A stretch of DNA of 64,000 nt from Blautia pseudococcoides (GTDB taxonomy: Bacteria > Bacillota > Clostridia > Lachnospirales > Lachnospiraceae): contig NZ_CP015405.2 in the NCBI RefSeq assembly GCF_001689125.2, positions 339,001 through 403,000 of the forward strand, read 5' to 3'. The translations under genes were made by a program, and so were the position numbers. The notes beneath the pieces are model-generated. The model was given only the letters and a program-made list of their open reading frames with translations. It made no database searches and was not told the origin of the DNA. Shown here piece by piece: positions 17,795 through 27,097 of this stretch (position 1 is the stretch's first letter; each line of letters starts with the position of its first letter).

Positions 17795-18631
17795 TTAGTT
17801 CCGGATTTGAAGCACCATGATTTCCGGTGGATTGAGGAACCGGAAAGGCAGCACGGTCATACCAATTCCCTTGCTCACATAGAGGGAAAGGTTTGCAGAT
17901 ATCCCACATTCCGGATAGTGCCCCTTGATATACTTGGTGGCACCAATAGGCAGGCTATGCTCCGTAAGAAAGGGAAGTGTGACCTGCCCGCCGTGGGAAT
18001 GGCCGGAAAGCATAAGGCCCGCCTGGGGCATGGAAATCAGCTGGGCAACATCCGGTTCATGGGAAAGCAGGACCGTAAATGCTTCCTCCCGGCTCTGATA
18101 GAGTTCCGGGTCTGTGCTGCCTAACAGGTAATCATCAAAACCAGTCATTCGGAGGTTGAATTCTTCCAAATACAGGCTGGTGTTGTTTAAGATGGTAAAG
18201 CCACCGTTTTCCATAAGGTCAGAGTAGACACGGCTGGCACCGCCGCCATAGTCATGGTTTCCATATACTGCATATTTTTTGGAATCAGGGCTGATCTCTT
18301 TCAGCTTGGATTTTATAAAGTCCAAATCCAGAATTTCCTGGTCACGGGCATAGTTATCCAGTAAATCACCACCGAACACAACAATATCGGGGTCCTGTGA
18401 ATTGATCTTTTCAACGATCCGTGAGAGGTGTTCCTGATCATACAGATTCCCCAAGTGAGTGTCTGAAAAATAGACGATTTTACATTCCTTTACATCGGAA
18501 GGGGCCTGCACAGTGTATGTTGTTTTTACCAACAGGTTAGGCTCCACAAAATGCGCATAGATAAGAAGTATGCACAGTATCAGGATGAGAAATAAAAATG
18601 GTTTTATTATGTATTTGAATATGTTCTTCAA
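17795..18631 (-). CDS. membrane-anchored metallophosphoesterase (YkuE/YaeI-like)
   Basis: Calcineurin-like phosphoesterase of 278 residues with one N-terminal membrane helix (about 8-28) and the active site outside or at the membrane. Metal-binding motifs are complete: FSDTHLG, FGGDLLDN, YGNHDYG, LLSHEPD, LSGHSHGGQ. Relatives act on phospholipid or nucleotide-lipid substrates; the real substrate here is unknown. The start codon is TTG, with AAGGAG 6 nt upstream and no better ATG nearby. It is convergent with the CNNM/CorC gene. Confidence 0.88.
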   Translation of the reverse strand: MKNIFKYIIKPFLFLILILCILLIYAHFVEPNLLVKTTYTVQAPSDVKECKIVYFSDTHLGNLYDQEHLSRIVEKINSQDPDIVVFGGDLLDNYARDQEILDLDFIKSKLKEISPDSKKYAVYGNHDYGGGASRVYSDLMENGGFTILNNTSLYLEEFNLRMTGFDDYLLGSTDPELYQSREEAFTVLLSHEPDVAQLISMPQAGLMLSGHSHGGQVTLPFLTEHSLPIGATKYIKGHYPECGISANLSLYVSKGIGMTVLPFRFLNPPEIMVLQIRN

Positions 18632-18723
18632 GCCAGTCTCCTTCTTTTTCTCCGGCGGTAATTACCTGCATCTGTGCAGCTTACAGCCAAATTTTTGAAC
18701 GAAGTGTTTCGTTTCAACTATAA

Positions 18724-18948
18724 ATGAAATGCAAGAGAATTGCAAGGTGTGTATCTGTGGGAAAATTTGCTGTGGCTTCTGAGCAGAACCGGAAGATCAT
18801 ACAGGATGCGGAGAAAAAATATAAAAATGCTGCGGAAAGCCTTAAATGTTACCGCTGTGTCAATCGCTGCCCTGTGCAGGCCATTACGCTTTTCGGTAGA
18901 AAAATATTTATAAAACACGGGTTAGTAGGGGATTGCGTTATAGAATAA
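18724..18948 (+). pseudogene. C-terminal remnant of an iron-sulfur (EFR1-type ferredoxin) protein
   Basis: A short frame contains one cluster motif, CYRCVNRCPVQAIT, followed by FGRKIFIK and a normal stop. Only one half of a 2[4Fe-4S] ferredoxin remains and the flavodoxin part is absent, so this is a truncated copy. Confidence 0.55.
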
Positions 18949-18984
18949 GGATTAGACACTGGAATAAATCACATAGACCCTGAT

Positions 18985-19173
18985 ATGGTGTTTGGGCGCA
19001 TTGGTCTATGGCAGTTTACAGGATAAAAAGATCCATCTGCGGTCCGAATCCTTGCAGATCCAACGATAGAGGAGACAAGAAGAAATGATGCCTCCATAAA
19101 AGTTTTAGAAGCGAATGGATTTGAATTTGACCTTGTTTCCGGTTTATATATAAAGAACATTTCATTCCAATAA
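18985..19173 (+). pseudogene. remnant of a GNAT acetyltransferase
   Basis: One frame reads MVFGRIGLWQFTG. After a frame break the next reads AVRILADPTIEETRRNDASI, then VLEANGFEFD and a stop. The second block is the acetyl-CoA-binding end of a GNAT domain (DPxxxNxxSIxVLEKxGF). The start is missing. Confidence 0.55.
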
Positions 19174-19193
19174 TGTGATTCAGGTACGGCTGT

Positions 19194-20036
19194 TCAGAAG
19201 AACAGCCGCACCGCACAATTAAATAGAAAACAAAACAGAAATCCCATAGCTGTAGGAAGAAGAAAGGCGAGAAACGTCCACTTCAGGCTGTGGGTTTCCT
19301 TTTTTACAGTTAAAAGCGTGGTGGCACAGGGCCAGTGCATGAGAGTGAAAAGCAGCATGGAAACTGCTGTAAAACAGGTCCAGCCATTTTGTACCAGCAG
19401 CGCATGAAGCCCGGTAAGACTTCCCGCGTCACTTAAGGTGCCCTGGGCGGTATAAGCCATGATCATAATGGGAACCACGATCTCATTGGCCGGAAGCCCC
19501 AGGATAAAGGCAAGCAGAATTATTCCGTCCAGACCCATCAGCTTTCCTGCAGGATCAAGAAAACCAGCCAGGTGCAACAGCAGTGTGGTATCCCCGGCTT
19601 TTATATTTGCTAAAACCCAGATGATAAGACCGGCGGGGGCTGCTGCAATCAGTGCGCGCCATAACACATGGATCGTGCGGTCAAGCACCGAGCGTACCAG
19701 AACACGGAGGAACTGGGGACGCCGGTAAGGGGGGAGTTCCAGGGTAAAGGAAGACGGAACTCCTTTTAATACGGTTTTAGACAGCAGCCAGGAAGAAAAA
19801 AATGTCATGAATATTCCAAGCAAAATGACCGCTGCCAACAAAACAGCAAGGGAAAGGGACGTGAAAAATCCGGTTCCCACAGCAAAGAACATGGTGAGGA
19901 CAGCTAAAATAGTGGGAAAGCGTCCGTTGCAGGGTACAAAACTGTTGGTCAGGATGGCAATGAGACGTTCCCTGGGAGAGTCAATAATACGGCATCCGGT
20001 GACCCCGGCTGCGTTGCATCCAAATCCCATGCACAT
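19194..20036 (-). CDS. feoB: FeoB ferrous-iron transporter, C-terminal half of an interrupted gene
   Basis: Carries the end of the first Gate domain and the second Gate domain of FeoB, 280 residues with about seven membrane helices. It begins at MCMGFGCNAAGVTGCRI and continues SPRERLIAILTNSFVPCNGR, blocks that normally follow ALTM in Clostridia FeoB. That ALTM is the last native sequence of the other half at 39490-40523, on the same strand. No GTPase domain is present and no ribosome-binding site is placed before the first ATG, so it is probably not made as a working protein. The gap is filled by a 19.45-kb element. Confidence 0.88.
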   Translation of the reverse strand: MCMGFGCNAAGVTGCRIIDSPRERLIAILTNSFVPCNGRFPTILAVLTMFFAVGTGFFTSLSLAVLLAAVILLGIFMTFFSSWLLSKTVLKGVPSSFTLELPPYRRPQFLRVLVRSVLDRTIHVLWRALIAAAPAGLIIWVLANIKAGDTTLLLHLAGFLDPAGKLMGLDGIILLAFILGLPANEIVVPIMIMAYTAQGTLSDAGSLTGLHALLVQNGWTCFTAVSMLLFTLMHWPCATTLLTVKKETHSLKWTFLAFLLPTAMGFLFCFLFNCAVRLFF

Positions 20037-20050
20037 GGCTGGTTGATATC
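20032..20050 (+). other. left attachment site (att) of the element
   Basis: Core CACATGG followed by C and the arm TGGTTGATATC. The left flank is feoB sequence. Confidence 0.75.
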
Positions 20051-20279
20051 AGGATAAAAATAGCAGGAAAGTTGGACAAACTGCAGTGGGAAAAGTGGTT
20101 GCAATCATCCGGTATGATCAGGCATAATACTGTCCGGCCTGTTTCGGTATATTTGTCCAAGCGGACAGAATAATTCTCATATAGCCCTGCGACAAGGTTC
20201 CCAGACTTGAAGCGTTCACCCTTCTGTACTCGTATTCCCAGTGTGTTCAGTAAATATATTGCATGGTCATTTGACACGT

Positions 20280-20453
20280 TCAGAACCAGTTGAAAGTCCA
20301 TGAATATCCCTGGTGGACAGCCCTCTTCCACAGAGAGATCACCTGCTCTTTCATACCAGAAACATCCGGCTGGTACTTGGGAATGCGTTTAGGTTCAAAC
20401 TCACCGTTTCTATCCCTTGAGATGTCAACCTGGACAAGCGGGCTACTCGAAAT
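20280..20453 (-). pseudogene. IS256-family transposase fragment
   Basis: On the minus strand about 55 codons read VQVDISRDRNGEFEPKRIPK, then YQPDVSGMKEQVISLW, the conserved early region of IS256-type (mutator) transposases. It ends at a stop soon after; the catalytic DDE part and the IS ends are absent. The sequence between it and the element boundary (20051-20279) has no gene I recognise. Confidence 0.6.
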
Positions 20454-20485
20454 ATCATTTACACAGAATGTTCGTAAGTATTGTT

Positions 20486-20742
20486 GGGTTTACGGTTCAT
20501 AATCATGTACAGCGGCGAAGATTAACTGAAGGGGTCAGATTGCTTATCTTCACGGACAAGTCTATTATGGTTATAGAGTTATCTTCCGGATATGAAACAC
20601 AACAGTCGTTTACGATAGGTTTTAAGGCGATGTTTAAATATAGCCCGCAAGCATTTAGAAAAAAATATGAATTTTATCCATTCCAATTAAAGTTTTGTGT
20701 TGATGGAAATCAACAGTTGAGAGGAGATATGATTTTGGATAT
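20486..20742 (+). pseudogene. fragment of an AraC-family regulator
   Basis: Reads FTVHNHVQRRRLTEGVRLL, then FTDKSIMVIELSSGYETQQS, then SPQAFRKKYEFYPFQLKFCV. This is the second HTH of an AraC protein and the start of its usual C-terminal effector domain. The N-terminus and most of the effector domain are missing. Confidence 0.65.
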
Positions 20743-21033
20743 TAAGATTATTGGACATGACAAAATATTGTTGGTAGTTTTTACTTTTAATACTCGCTTT
20801 GGTTTTTCTGGCATGGGCAAATGTTGGAGAAAGTTACATTCATACATTTGCGTTATTTGTTTTCAGAGCACATTATTCTTTTCAAGAAAGATTGTATGCT
20901 AATGAATCTTACAGAAACTGTAAGTGTATTTTTTCATAAAGCTGTGCTATCATTTGAGCAGAAAATGGTAGTGTAAAACAGATTATAAAAAATCGAACCC
21001 TTTTCCTTGGGGCTGACCGATGATATTTTACTT

Positions 21034-21100
21034 ACGGAAACTCCGTCGGGGCTGAATTTAACGGGTTTTCAGCCCAGCCTTGACTGGATTCCCGACGTAA
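21034..21100 (+). other. structured leader element upstream of the Bce-type operon
   Basis: Dense complementary blocks: ACGGA/TCCGT, CGTCGGG (21044-21050) with CCCGACG (21091-21097), and GGGCTGAA (21049-21056) with TTCAGCCC (21068-21075). The last two stems share two bases and may be alternatives. It lies about 100 nt before the first transporter gene. It could be a leader RNA or the end of a lost insertion element. The region 20743-21033 holds no gene I can support. Confidence 0.4.
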
Positions 21101-21201
21101 TATTTTGGGCCATCAAGCAAAAGAAATCCTTGATTTTTTGGGGTTAAGCCGATTTTGGAGATATAAAATTGACACTGCCAGAAAAATAAAGGAGGTATCT
21201 T

Positions 21202-21969
21202 ATGGAACCGATTTTGAATATTGAAAACCTAACAAAAACATATGGTATTGTGCCCAACCAAACCAAGGCGCTGGATGGCATCACCTTTCAGGTGATGCCC
21301 GGAGAATTTCTGGGGATCATGGGAAGCAGTGGCTCCGGAAAGTCCACGCTGCTTAACTGCATTGCAACGGTGATTAAACCCACCGGCGGCAGTATCGTGA
21401 TGGATGGGAAGAATCTGCAGTCCATGAACGGCAAGGCACTGGCGGAATACCGGGGGAAAACCGTGGGTTACCTGTTTCAGAACTTTGAACTGCTGGACAA
21501 TCTCACCGGCCGGGAAAATATTTTGCTGCCTACTTCGCTCCACAATGTAACAGAAAAGGAGAGTCATCTGCGTCTGAAGCAACTGGCAGAATATCTGGAA
21601 ATTACGGATGTACTTGAAAAATTTCCTATGCAGATGTCCGGTGGTCAGTGTCAGCGTGTGGCAGCAGCCAGGGCTATGATCCTTCATCCTAAACTGATTC
21701 TTGCGGATGAACCTACAGGCGCATTGGATAGTAAAAATGCGAAGAATATTATGGAAAAACTCTCCGGTCTGAATCTGGACGAACAGGCCACTATTTTGAT
21801 GGTGACCCATGATACCAACGCAGCCAGCTTTTGTAAACGAATCCTGTTTATCCAGGATGGAGTGATTTTTCATGAGCTTCGCCGTGGCGATGAAAGCCAG
21901 CAGGATTTCTACCAACGTATCCTAAAAGTCATGGCTCAGTTGGGAGGAGGTAGTTGCAATGTTCTCTGA
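21202..21969 (+). CDS. ABC transporter ATPase, BceA/MacB type
   Basis: A 255-residue ATPase subunit: Walker A GSSGSGKST, Q-loop FQNFELL, signature MSGGQCQRVAAARA, Walker B LILADEPTGALD, and H-loop VTHD. The pattern DEPTGALDSKNA is typical of the group that works with large FtsX-like permeases. AAGGAGG precedes the ATG and the permease gene overlaps its end by 11 nt. Together with the next three genes it forms a Bce-type module: the permease senses a cell-wall-active peptide and the two-component system turns the transporter on. Confidence 0.9.
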   Translation: MEPILNIENLTKTYGIVPNQTKALDGITFQVMPGEFLGIMGSSGSGKSTLLNCIATVIKPTGGSIVMDGKNLQSMNGKALAEYRGKTVGYLFQNFELLDNLTGRENILLPTSLHNVTEKESHLRLKQLAEYLEITDVLEKFPMQMSGGQCQRVAAARAMILHPKLILADEPTGALDSKNAKNIMEKLSGLNLDEQATILMVTHDTNAASFCKRILFIQDGVIFHELRRGDESQQDFYQRILKVMAQLGGGSCNVL

Positions 21970-24046
21970 TCTGATACTTAGAAATAGCAGACGCAACCGC
22001 AAAGAAAACGGGCTGTTTTTCGGCTCTTTGGTCATTTCCATTGTGGCTTTTTATATAATCCTCTCCCTATCCAAGCAGGATGTGATGATTTTTCTTGCGA
22101 AAATGGAAAGTGATGCAGTAAATCGGCTGCTGCTGATGATTCCCGTTTTTTATGTGATGACATTGGGAATCCTATTTTTCCTGAGCTATTTTGCCTGTAA
22201 ATATCAGCTGGAACGCCGCAGAAAAGAGTTCGGTGTCTATCTGATGATGGGGATGCGCAGAAGCAAGCTTTTTATCATGCTTCTAGCGGAGGATCTTTTG
22301 AGCAGTATCTTGGCTCTGGTCATTGGAATTCCGGTTGCGGTGCTGCTTTCTGAACTCATCAGTCTTGTCACTGCCAGGCTTGTTGGCATGGGGATCATTG
22401 GACATCAGTTCACTTTTTCTCTGTCTGCTGTTTGCTTTACCATTGCGGGATTTCTCGCCATTAAGCTGGCAGCGTTTTTGATCCTCAGCGGTAAGATCAG
22501 CCGTCAGGAGATTGGCACTCTTTTGGCTCATTCCTCCGGGAATGAAAAAAAGCAAAAGCCGGCATTTGTCTATGGGATTTGTACAGTCTTAGGCGTCATA
22601 ATGCTGGCAGCCGCCTATACCATGGCCATTCAGGGGATAGCTTGGTCCGAAGCAGATATGATGCTCCTCACCATGCTTCTGGGGTTGTTGGGAACAATTC
22701 TTCTGTTCTATGGGATGCGGGCGATAATTGCCTTACTGGTGAAAGTGGGAAAAGCAAATCGAAAGCTTCATGTATTTTCATTCCGTCAGATTCAGGAAAA
22801 TGTCATTCACCAGTCTACCTCTATGGCCATCAGTTCTCTGCTGATCTTGGCAGCGCTGTGCTGCTTTGGTGCTGGCATCGGAATTGCAAGCACCAGCCAG
22901 CAAGGGGGGGATCACGTGTTGGATTATACTTTTCGAGAGTATAACACGGAAGATCCACAGGATGCCCTTCCCCATTTACAAACCGTACTGAAGGAAAACA
23001 ATCTGGAAAGTCATTTCTCCCGGCTCTTTGAAATGCGGATAGGATACGTCCAAACCACAAAGAATTACGACAATGTGTTTCAGATGGATTCTGTTATGGA
23101 GTCCCTGCGTAACCTTACACAGTCGGAGGACCGGGATGTTCTTCTGAACAATCTGAGCTATGCCAGCTATCCACATCTTATCTGTTTGTCAGATTATAAC
23201 GGTTTGCTGAAGGCCGCCGGTAAGCCTGCACTGACACTGGCAGAGAATGAGGCAGCCGTCTATCAGGATACTGAATTCACGAATGCGTCCAGAATGGCCA
23301 TGTTCAATAAAATCCTTTCCGGCCATCCAGAAGCCATGCTGGAAGGAAATCCTGTGTATCTGACAGGGGAGATCCAGTCTGTGGATTTGGTGACAGACCG
23401 ATCTATCACCTTGTCTTTTGCTCTGATCTTGCCTGACGAGCAGTTTTTACAATATACAAATGGAGACTATGAGGTCTATATCAACGGCATTATGAGCCAG
23501 GACGCCACCAGGGCCGGCAGCCTTATGAACGCGATCTCAGACATGAACGCCCGGCTGGATGGAATTTGCCTTCAGGACATGGGAATTGAATATGAAAGCT
23601 ATCTGCAAAATATAGGGCGGCAGTTATTCTACATGGTAGCAGCCAGTTATATCACCATCTACTTGGCCATCATCTTTCTGGTGGTTGCCAATACCATCAT
23701 GGGCGTCCAGTTCCTAATGGATCAACAGCAGACGGGCCGCAGATACCAGACGCTGGTACATCTTGGTGCTACTTATAAGGATATTTGTTTATCTGCACGG
23801 AAACAGATCAGCTGGTTTATGGGGGTGCCCGTCTTTGTGGCGGCAATCAGCAGTATCTTTGGGGTGAAGGCATTGTTTACGGGCTTGCTTTCCGCCCGGT
23901 TACAGGGTACACAAAGGGAAATGCTTGTGGTGTCTGCCGCTATGATTTTTCTGTTGTGTGTGGTAGAATATATATATATGACCGTTATTAAGCGTTCCAG
24001 CGACCGGTACTTGCTGACGCTGATGCAGCCGCAGAGAGAAGAGTGA
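21959..24046 (+). CDS. FtsX-like permease, BceB type
   Basis: Membrane subunit of 695 residues with about ten helices: one at the N-terminus, groups near 55-180 and 200-310, a large extracellular domain of ~220 residues (about 315-540), and three helices at the end. FtsX-type segments frame the layout (RRRKEFGVYLMMGMRRSKLF near residue 90). This is the BceB/VraG architecture, in which the extracellular domain recognises the antibiotic or its lipid complex. It overlaps the ATPase gene, which implies coupled translation. Confidence 0.9.
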   Translation: MFSDLILRNSRRNRKENGLFFGSLVISIVAFYIILSLSKQDVMIFLAKMESDAVNRLLLMIPVFYVMTLGILFFLSYFACKYQLERRRKEFGVYLMMGMRRSKLFIMLLAEDLLSSILALVIGIPVAVLLSELISLVTARLVGMGIIGHQFTFSLSAVCFTIAGFLAIKLAAFLILSGKISRQEIGTLLAHSSGNEKKQKPAFVYGICTVLGVIMLAAAYTMAIQGIAWSEADMMLLTMLLGLLGTILLFYGMRAIIALLVKVGKANRKLHVFSFRQIQENVIHQSTSMAISSLLILAALCCFGAGIGIASTSQQGGDHVLDYTFREYNTEDPQDALPHLQTVLKENNLESHFSRLFEMRIGYVQTTKNYDNVFQMDSVMESLRNLTQSEDRDVLLNNLSYASYPHLICLSDYNGLLKAAGKPALTLAENEAAVYQDTEFTNASRMAMFNKILSGHPEAMLEGNPVYLTGEIQSVDLVTDRSITLSFALILPDEQFLQYTNGDYEVYINGIMSQDATRAGSLMNAISDMNARLDGICLQDMGIEYESYLQNIGRQLFYMVAASYITIYLAIIFLVVANTIMGVQFLMDQQQTGRRYQTLVHLGATYKDICLSARKQISWFMGVPVFVAAISSIFGVKALFTGLLSARLQGTQREMLVVSAAMIFLLCVVEYIYMTVIKRSSDRYLLTLMQPQREE

Positions 24047-24061
24047 CGAAGGAGGGCTGTC

Positions 24062-24739
24062 ATGAAGAGAATTGCAGTTGTAGAAGATGAAGTCTATATG
24101 CGTGAAGAACTTTGCAGTATGCTGGAGAAGGCAGGATACTCCGTTTTGGAAATAACTGCATTTGAAAATGCCGCAGAGCAGTTGACAGCCATCACTCCTG
24201 ATCTGGTGATCCTGGATCTCAATCTGCCGGAAATCAGTGGTTTTCAGATTTGCCGGAATCTCAAGCAGAGAACCTCCATCCCTGTTCTGGTTTTGACTTC
24301 CAGAGACCAGATGACCGACGAATTACACGCCCTCCGGCTTGGAGCAGACGAATATCTGACAAAGCCCTGCCGTAAAGAACGGCTGCTGGCCAGGATCACC
24401 AACATTCTCAAACGATATGAAGGCCGCTCCAATCTTTTGGAAGGGCAGGGGTTCCTGCTGGATCGTGGGACTTATACTTTGTATATAAACAACACTTCCG
24501 TGGTACTTCCCAAGAATCAAGGAAAGCTTATGGAAGCCTTGCTTGCGGGAGGAGACAATCTGGTGACTTCTGAGCAGCTGTGCAGGGCGCTCTGGGATAC
24601 CACGGAGTTCATTGACGAAAACGCACTACAGGTTAATTTGACGCGTCTTAAAAAGACCATGCTGAATTTAGGCATGAAGCAGAAAGTGGTGGCTGTCCGT
24701 GGGTTGGGCTACCGGCTGGAATCGGAGGGCACACCATGA
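24062..24739 (+). CDS. OmpR-family response regulator, BceR type
   Basis: 225 residues: receiver domain with phosphoacceptor Asp in LVILDLNLPEISG, Thr/Ser in VLTSRD and Lys in YLTKPCR, then a winged-helix DNA-binding domain (about 130-222) ending in the VAVRGLGYRLE signature. It lies between the permease and the kinase, overlapping the kinase gene by 4 nt (ATGA). Its expected target is the promoter of the transporter genes directly upstream. Confidence 0.92.
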   Translation: MKRIAVVEDEVYMREELCSMLEKAGYSVLEITAFENAAEQLTAITPDLVILDLNLPEISGFQICRNLKQRTSIPVLVLTSRDQMTDELHALRLGADEYLTKPCRKERLLARITNILKRYEGRSNLLEGQGFLLDRGTYTLYINNTSVVLPKNQGKLMEALLAGGDNLVTSEQLCRALWDTTEFIDENALQVNLTRLKKTMLNLGMKQKVVAVRGLGYRLESEGTP

Positions 24740-25743
24740 AACAGTTCTGGAAAATCTTAAAACGATGTGCCCCGTGGCTTCTTTTGCTGCTGATCATAGA
24801 TGTCTTTTCCACATTGCTCCTCTGGCTTTGCGATGCGCAGGCATTTCCATTTCTTATTGGACTCATTGTATTGGCAAGCCTTGTGCTTTTTTCAGCAGCC
24901 GTGCTGATTTTTTACCTCAAAGAGCAACAGAAACAAGCACTCTTTCAGGCTTTTCTTACGGAGCCGGATGCGGTGAATACGGAGAAACTTCTGGGGGCGG
25001 TGAGTCAGCAAGAACGGGAACAGCTTTATCTGCTGGTTTCTATCTTGCAGGAAAAGGAGAGAAGGATTCAGAAGATGGAGGAATCTCTTCGAGATTATGA
25101 GGAATATGTGGAGGGGTGGGCACACGAGACCAAAACACCGCTATCTCTGCTCACCATGATTTTGGATAATCGGGCCGATGAGCTTTCTCCTTCTTTGCAA
25201 GCCAAATTAGAATATGTGCGAAGCCAGTTTCAGGAGGACATTACCCAAATACTCTACTATGCCCGGCTGGGGAGCAGTACAAAAGATTACCGGTTTGAGG
25301 TTGTTCACCTTCAAAGCGCATTAGAAGAAATCATGGATGATTATGCGCCTCTTCTGGAAGAAAAGCAGTTTCTTGTTGAAAACCGCCTGCAATCTGAAAC
25401 CGTCTATACAGACCGGCGGGGTTTTCAATTCATGTTGGGACAAATCATCAGCAACGCCATCAAATACAGCGGTGATGATCCTCGGCTTACCGTATCCCTG
25501 CAACAGTCCACTGCGGCAGAAATTCTGATCATTGCGGATAACGGTATCGGGGTCAAGAGTTACGATCTGCCCTATATCTTTCAGAAGGGTTTTACCGGTG
25601 ACTCTACCCACGGCCGGAAGAAAGCCACCGGCATGGGACTGTATCTTACAAAAAAGATGGCGGATGATCTTAATTTACAGCTGGAAGCAGAATCCCAATG
25701 GGGAAAGGGGCTTTCGGTTTTTATCATATTTCCCAGAGTTTGA
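24736..25743 (+). CDS. intramembrane-sensing histidine kinase, BceS type
   Basis: 335 residues: two membrane helices in the first ~65 residues with almost no extracellular loop, a short linker, the phosphoacceptor His in GWAHETKTPLSLL, and an ATPase domain with N-box QIISNAIKYS, G1 ADNGIGV and G2 GMGLYL. Lacking a sensor domain, such kinases depend on the partner transporter to detect the drug, which fits the gene order. It is the last gene of the module. Confidence 0.92.
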   Translation: MKQFWKILKRCAPWLLLLLIIDVFSTLLLWLCDAQAFPFLIGLIVLASLVLFSAAVLIFYLKEQQKQALFQAFLTEPDAVNTEKLLGAVSQQEREQLYLLVSILQEKERRIQKMEESLRDYEEYVEGWAHETKTPLSLLTMILDNRADELSPSLQAKLEYVRSQFQEDITQILYYARLGSSTKDYRFEVVHLQSALEEIMDDYAPLLEEKQFLVENRLQSETVYTDRRGFQFMLGQIISNAIKYSGDDPRLTVSLQQSTAAEILIIADNGIGVKSYDLPYIFQKGFTGDSTHGRKKATGMGLYLTKKMADDLNLQLEAESQWGKGLSVFIIFPRV

Positions 25744-25930
25744 TTTAACTGATAAAAACGAAGAAGCTGCATGACACATATCGTGCCGCTGATGGTCGCT
25801 CCTGCAAAAAAAGCAGTGCAAAGATCAAGTAGGCCGGAATCGGCAGGGAGGACAGTAACTCAGGCAGATCTTGCAGAACACCTGTGCAGGAAATATATTC
25901 CTTCAATACTAATACTAAAAAGGTATTGAG

Positions 25931-26119
25931 CAGCAGGTTGATCTGCGTTTCTGTAATAAAAGTAATTTTGATGGTTATGCAGAATTCAAGGATGCTTTAA
26001 AAAGAGAAAGAGAAACATTAAATACATACCTTCCCTCAAATGAGTTACAAGAACTTTCCGCTTTTTTTATGAGACTGGTATTTTATTCTGTAAATGAACT
26101 GCAGCAATATTGGGCATAA
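25931..26119 (+). pseudogene. remnant of an unrecognised gene
   Basis: A 62-codon open stretch without a start codon or ribosome-binding site that reads like protein (FDGYAEFKDALKRERETLNT, then LPSNELQELSAFFMRLVF) and ends in a stop. I cannot assign a family. The sequence from 25744 to 25930 also looks decayed. Confidence 0.35.
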
Positions 26120-26226
26120 ACTGAGCATCTTTTTCCCATTTACATATCTGTATGCCTCCTGTTGTTTCTGGCCTTACCGGAAATTCTGTGTTATGATACA
26201 TTGGATTCAAGAAAGAGGTGATTGGT

Positions 26227-26685
26227 ATGAGGATACTTGTGGATGCGGATGCCTGTCCAGTGATAAGAATTGTAGAACAGGCAGCAAAGGAGAAAAACAT
26301 TCCGGTCATTCTGTTGTGCGATACAAATCATGTGCTAAACTCAGATTACAGTGAAGTAAAAGTGATTGGAGCCGGTTCGGATGCCGTTGATTTTGCTCTG
26401 GTAAACCAATGTCAAAAGGGAGATATTGTTGTGACCCAGGACTATGGTGTGGCGGCCATGATTCTCGGAAAAGGTGCGTATGGAATTCATCAAAGTGGGA
26501 AGTGGTACACAAATCAGAATATAGACCAGATGCTGATGGAACGGCATTTGGCAAAGAAAGCCCGTATGGGAAAAGGAAAGCATCATCTGAAAGGCCCCGC
26601 ACAGAGAACAGAGGAAGATGATCTGAGATTTGCAGAATCCTTTGAAAAACTAATTCAAGAAGCAGGAGAAAAATTCAGAGCCTAA
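26227..26685 (+). CDS. YaiI/YqxD-family protein (DUF188, PIN-like fold)
   Basis: A 152-residue protein of the widespread DUF188 family. The N-terminal signature MRILVDADACPVI is diagnostic, and acidic residues in VDADACP and VTQDYG could bind metal as in PIN-like nucleases. Biochemical function is not established for the family. The ATG is chosen because AAGAGGTG lies 6 nt upstream. It stands alone, with its own terminator, between two signalling modules of the element. Confidence 0.88.
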   Translation: MRILVDADACPVIRIVEQAAKEKNIPVILLCDTNHVLNSDYSEVKVIGAGSDAVDFALVNQCQKGDIVVTQDYGVAAMILGKGAYGIHQSGKWYTNQNIDQMLMERHLAKKARMGKGKHHLKGPAQRTEEDDLRFAESFEKLIQEAGEKFRA

Positions 26686-26713
26686 AAGCTGGTTTTTTAA
26701 TCTTAAATAAAAC

Positions 26714-26748
26714 GGATCTGTCCATTGAGGCAGACCTATTTTATTTTT
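26714..26748 (+). terminator. terminator of the DUF188 gene
   Basis: GGATCTGTC and GGCAGACCT form a stem with one mismatch and wobbles, followed by ATTTTATTTTT. Confidence 0.6.
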
Positions 26749-27035
26749 GTACTCAATAATAGCCTATATAACATTAATATCCTTATCAAGAAGAAAAGGT
26801 TAGCTGTTTGTGGATTGCACATTTCAACTCATCGGTATAAACGGGAGTGAGTTGTTACCAAGTGGGCGGTTTGCTGGCCTATGGTATTTTAGGCGTATGA
26901 GAGGCGAGTCTCGTGCGCCTTTCAGACATTCATACAGGTACAGCGGGATTCCAGTGTTGAGGGAATAGGGGAATCCGGCAGTTTTGGCTGGTTGTATGTG
27001 TTATCTGCCCATAAAATCAGGGGTTTAAATTTTTA
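26749..27035. other. intergenic, no gene seen
   Basis: GC-richer than its surroundings in the middle, with short complementary blocks (GCCTA/TAGGC near 26880), but no frame with a start, ribosome-binding site and recognisable product. Confidence 0.4.
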
Positions 27036-27081
27036 GAGACCGTTTCAGGCTTCGCATTTACACAAAGCCGGAAACGGTCTC
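27036..27081 (-). terminator. terminator of the hybrid kinase operon
   Basis: GAGACCGTTTC pairs perfectly with GAAACGGTCTC, with an inner GGCTT/AGCC stem. On the minus strand it is followed by TAAAAATTT. Confidence 0.7.
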
Positions 27082-27097
27082 CTTTTGGGTGATAAAT

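Noticed and set aside
18724..18948. An intact small ferredoxin
   Set aside because: Only one cluster motif is present and the upstream sequence lacks a ribosome-binding site; it reads as the tail of a larger lost protein.
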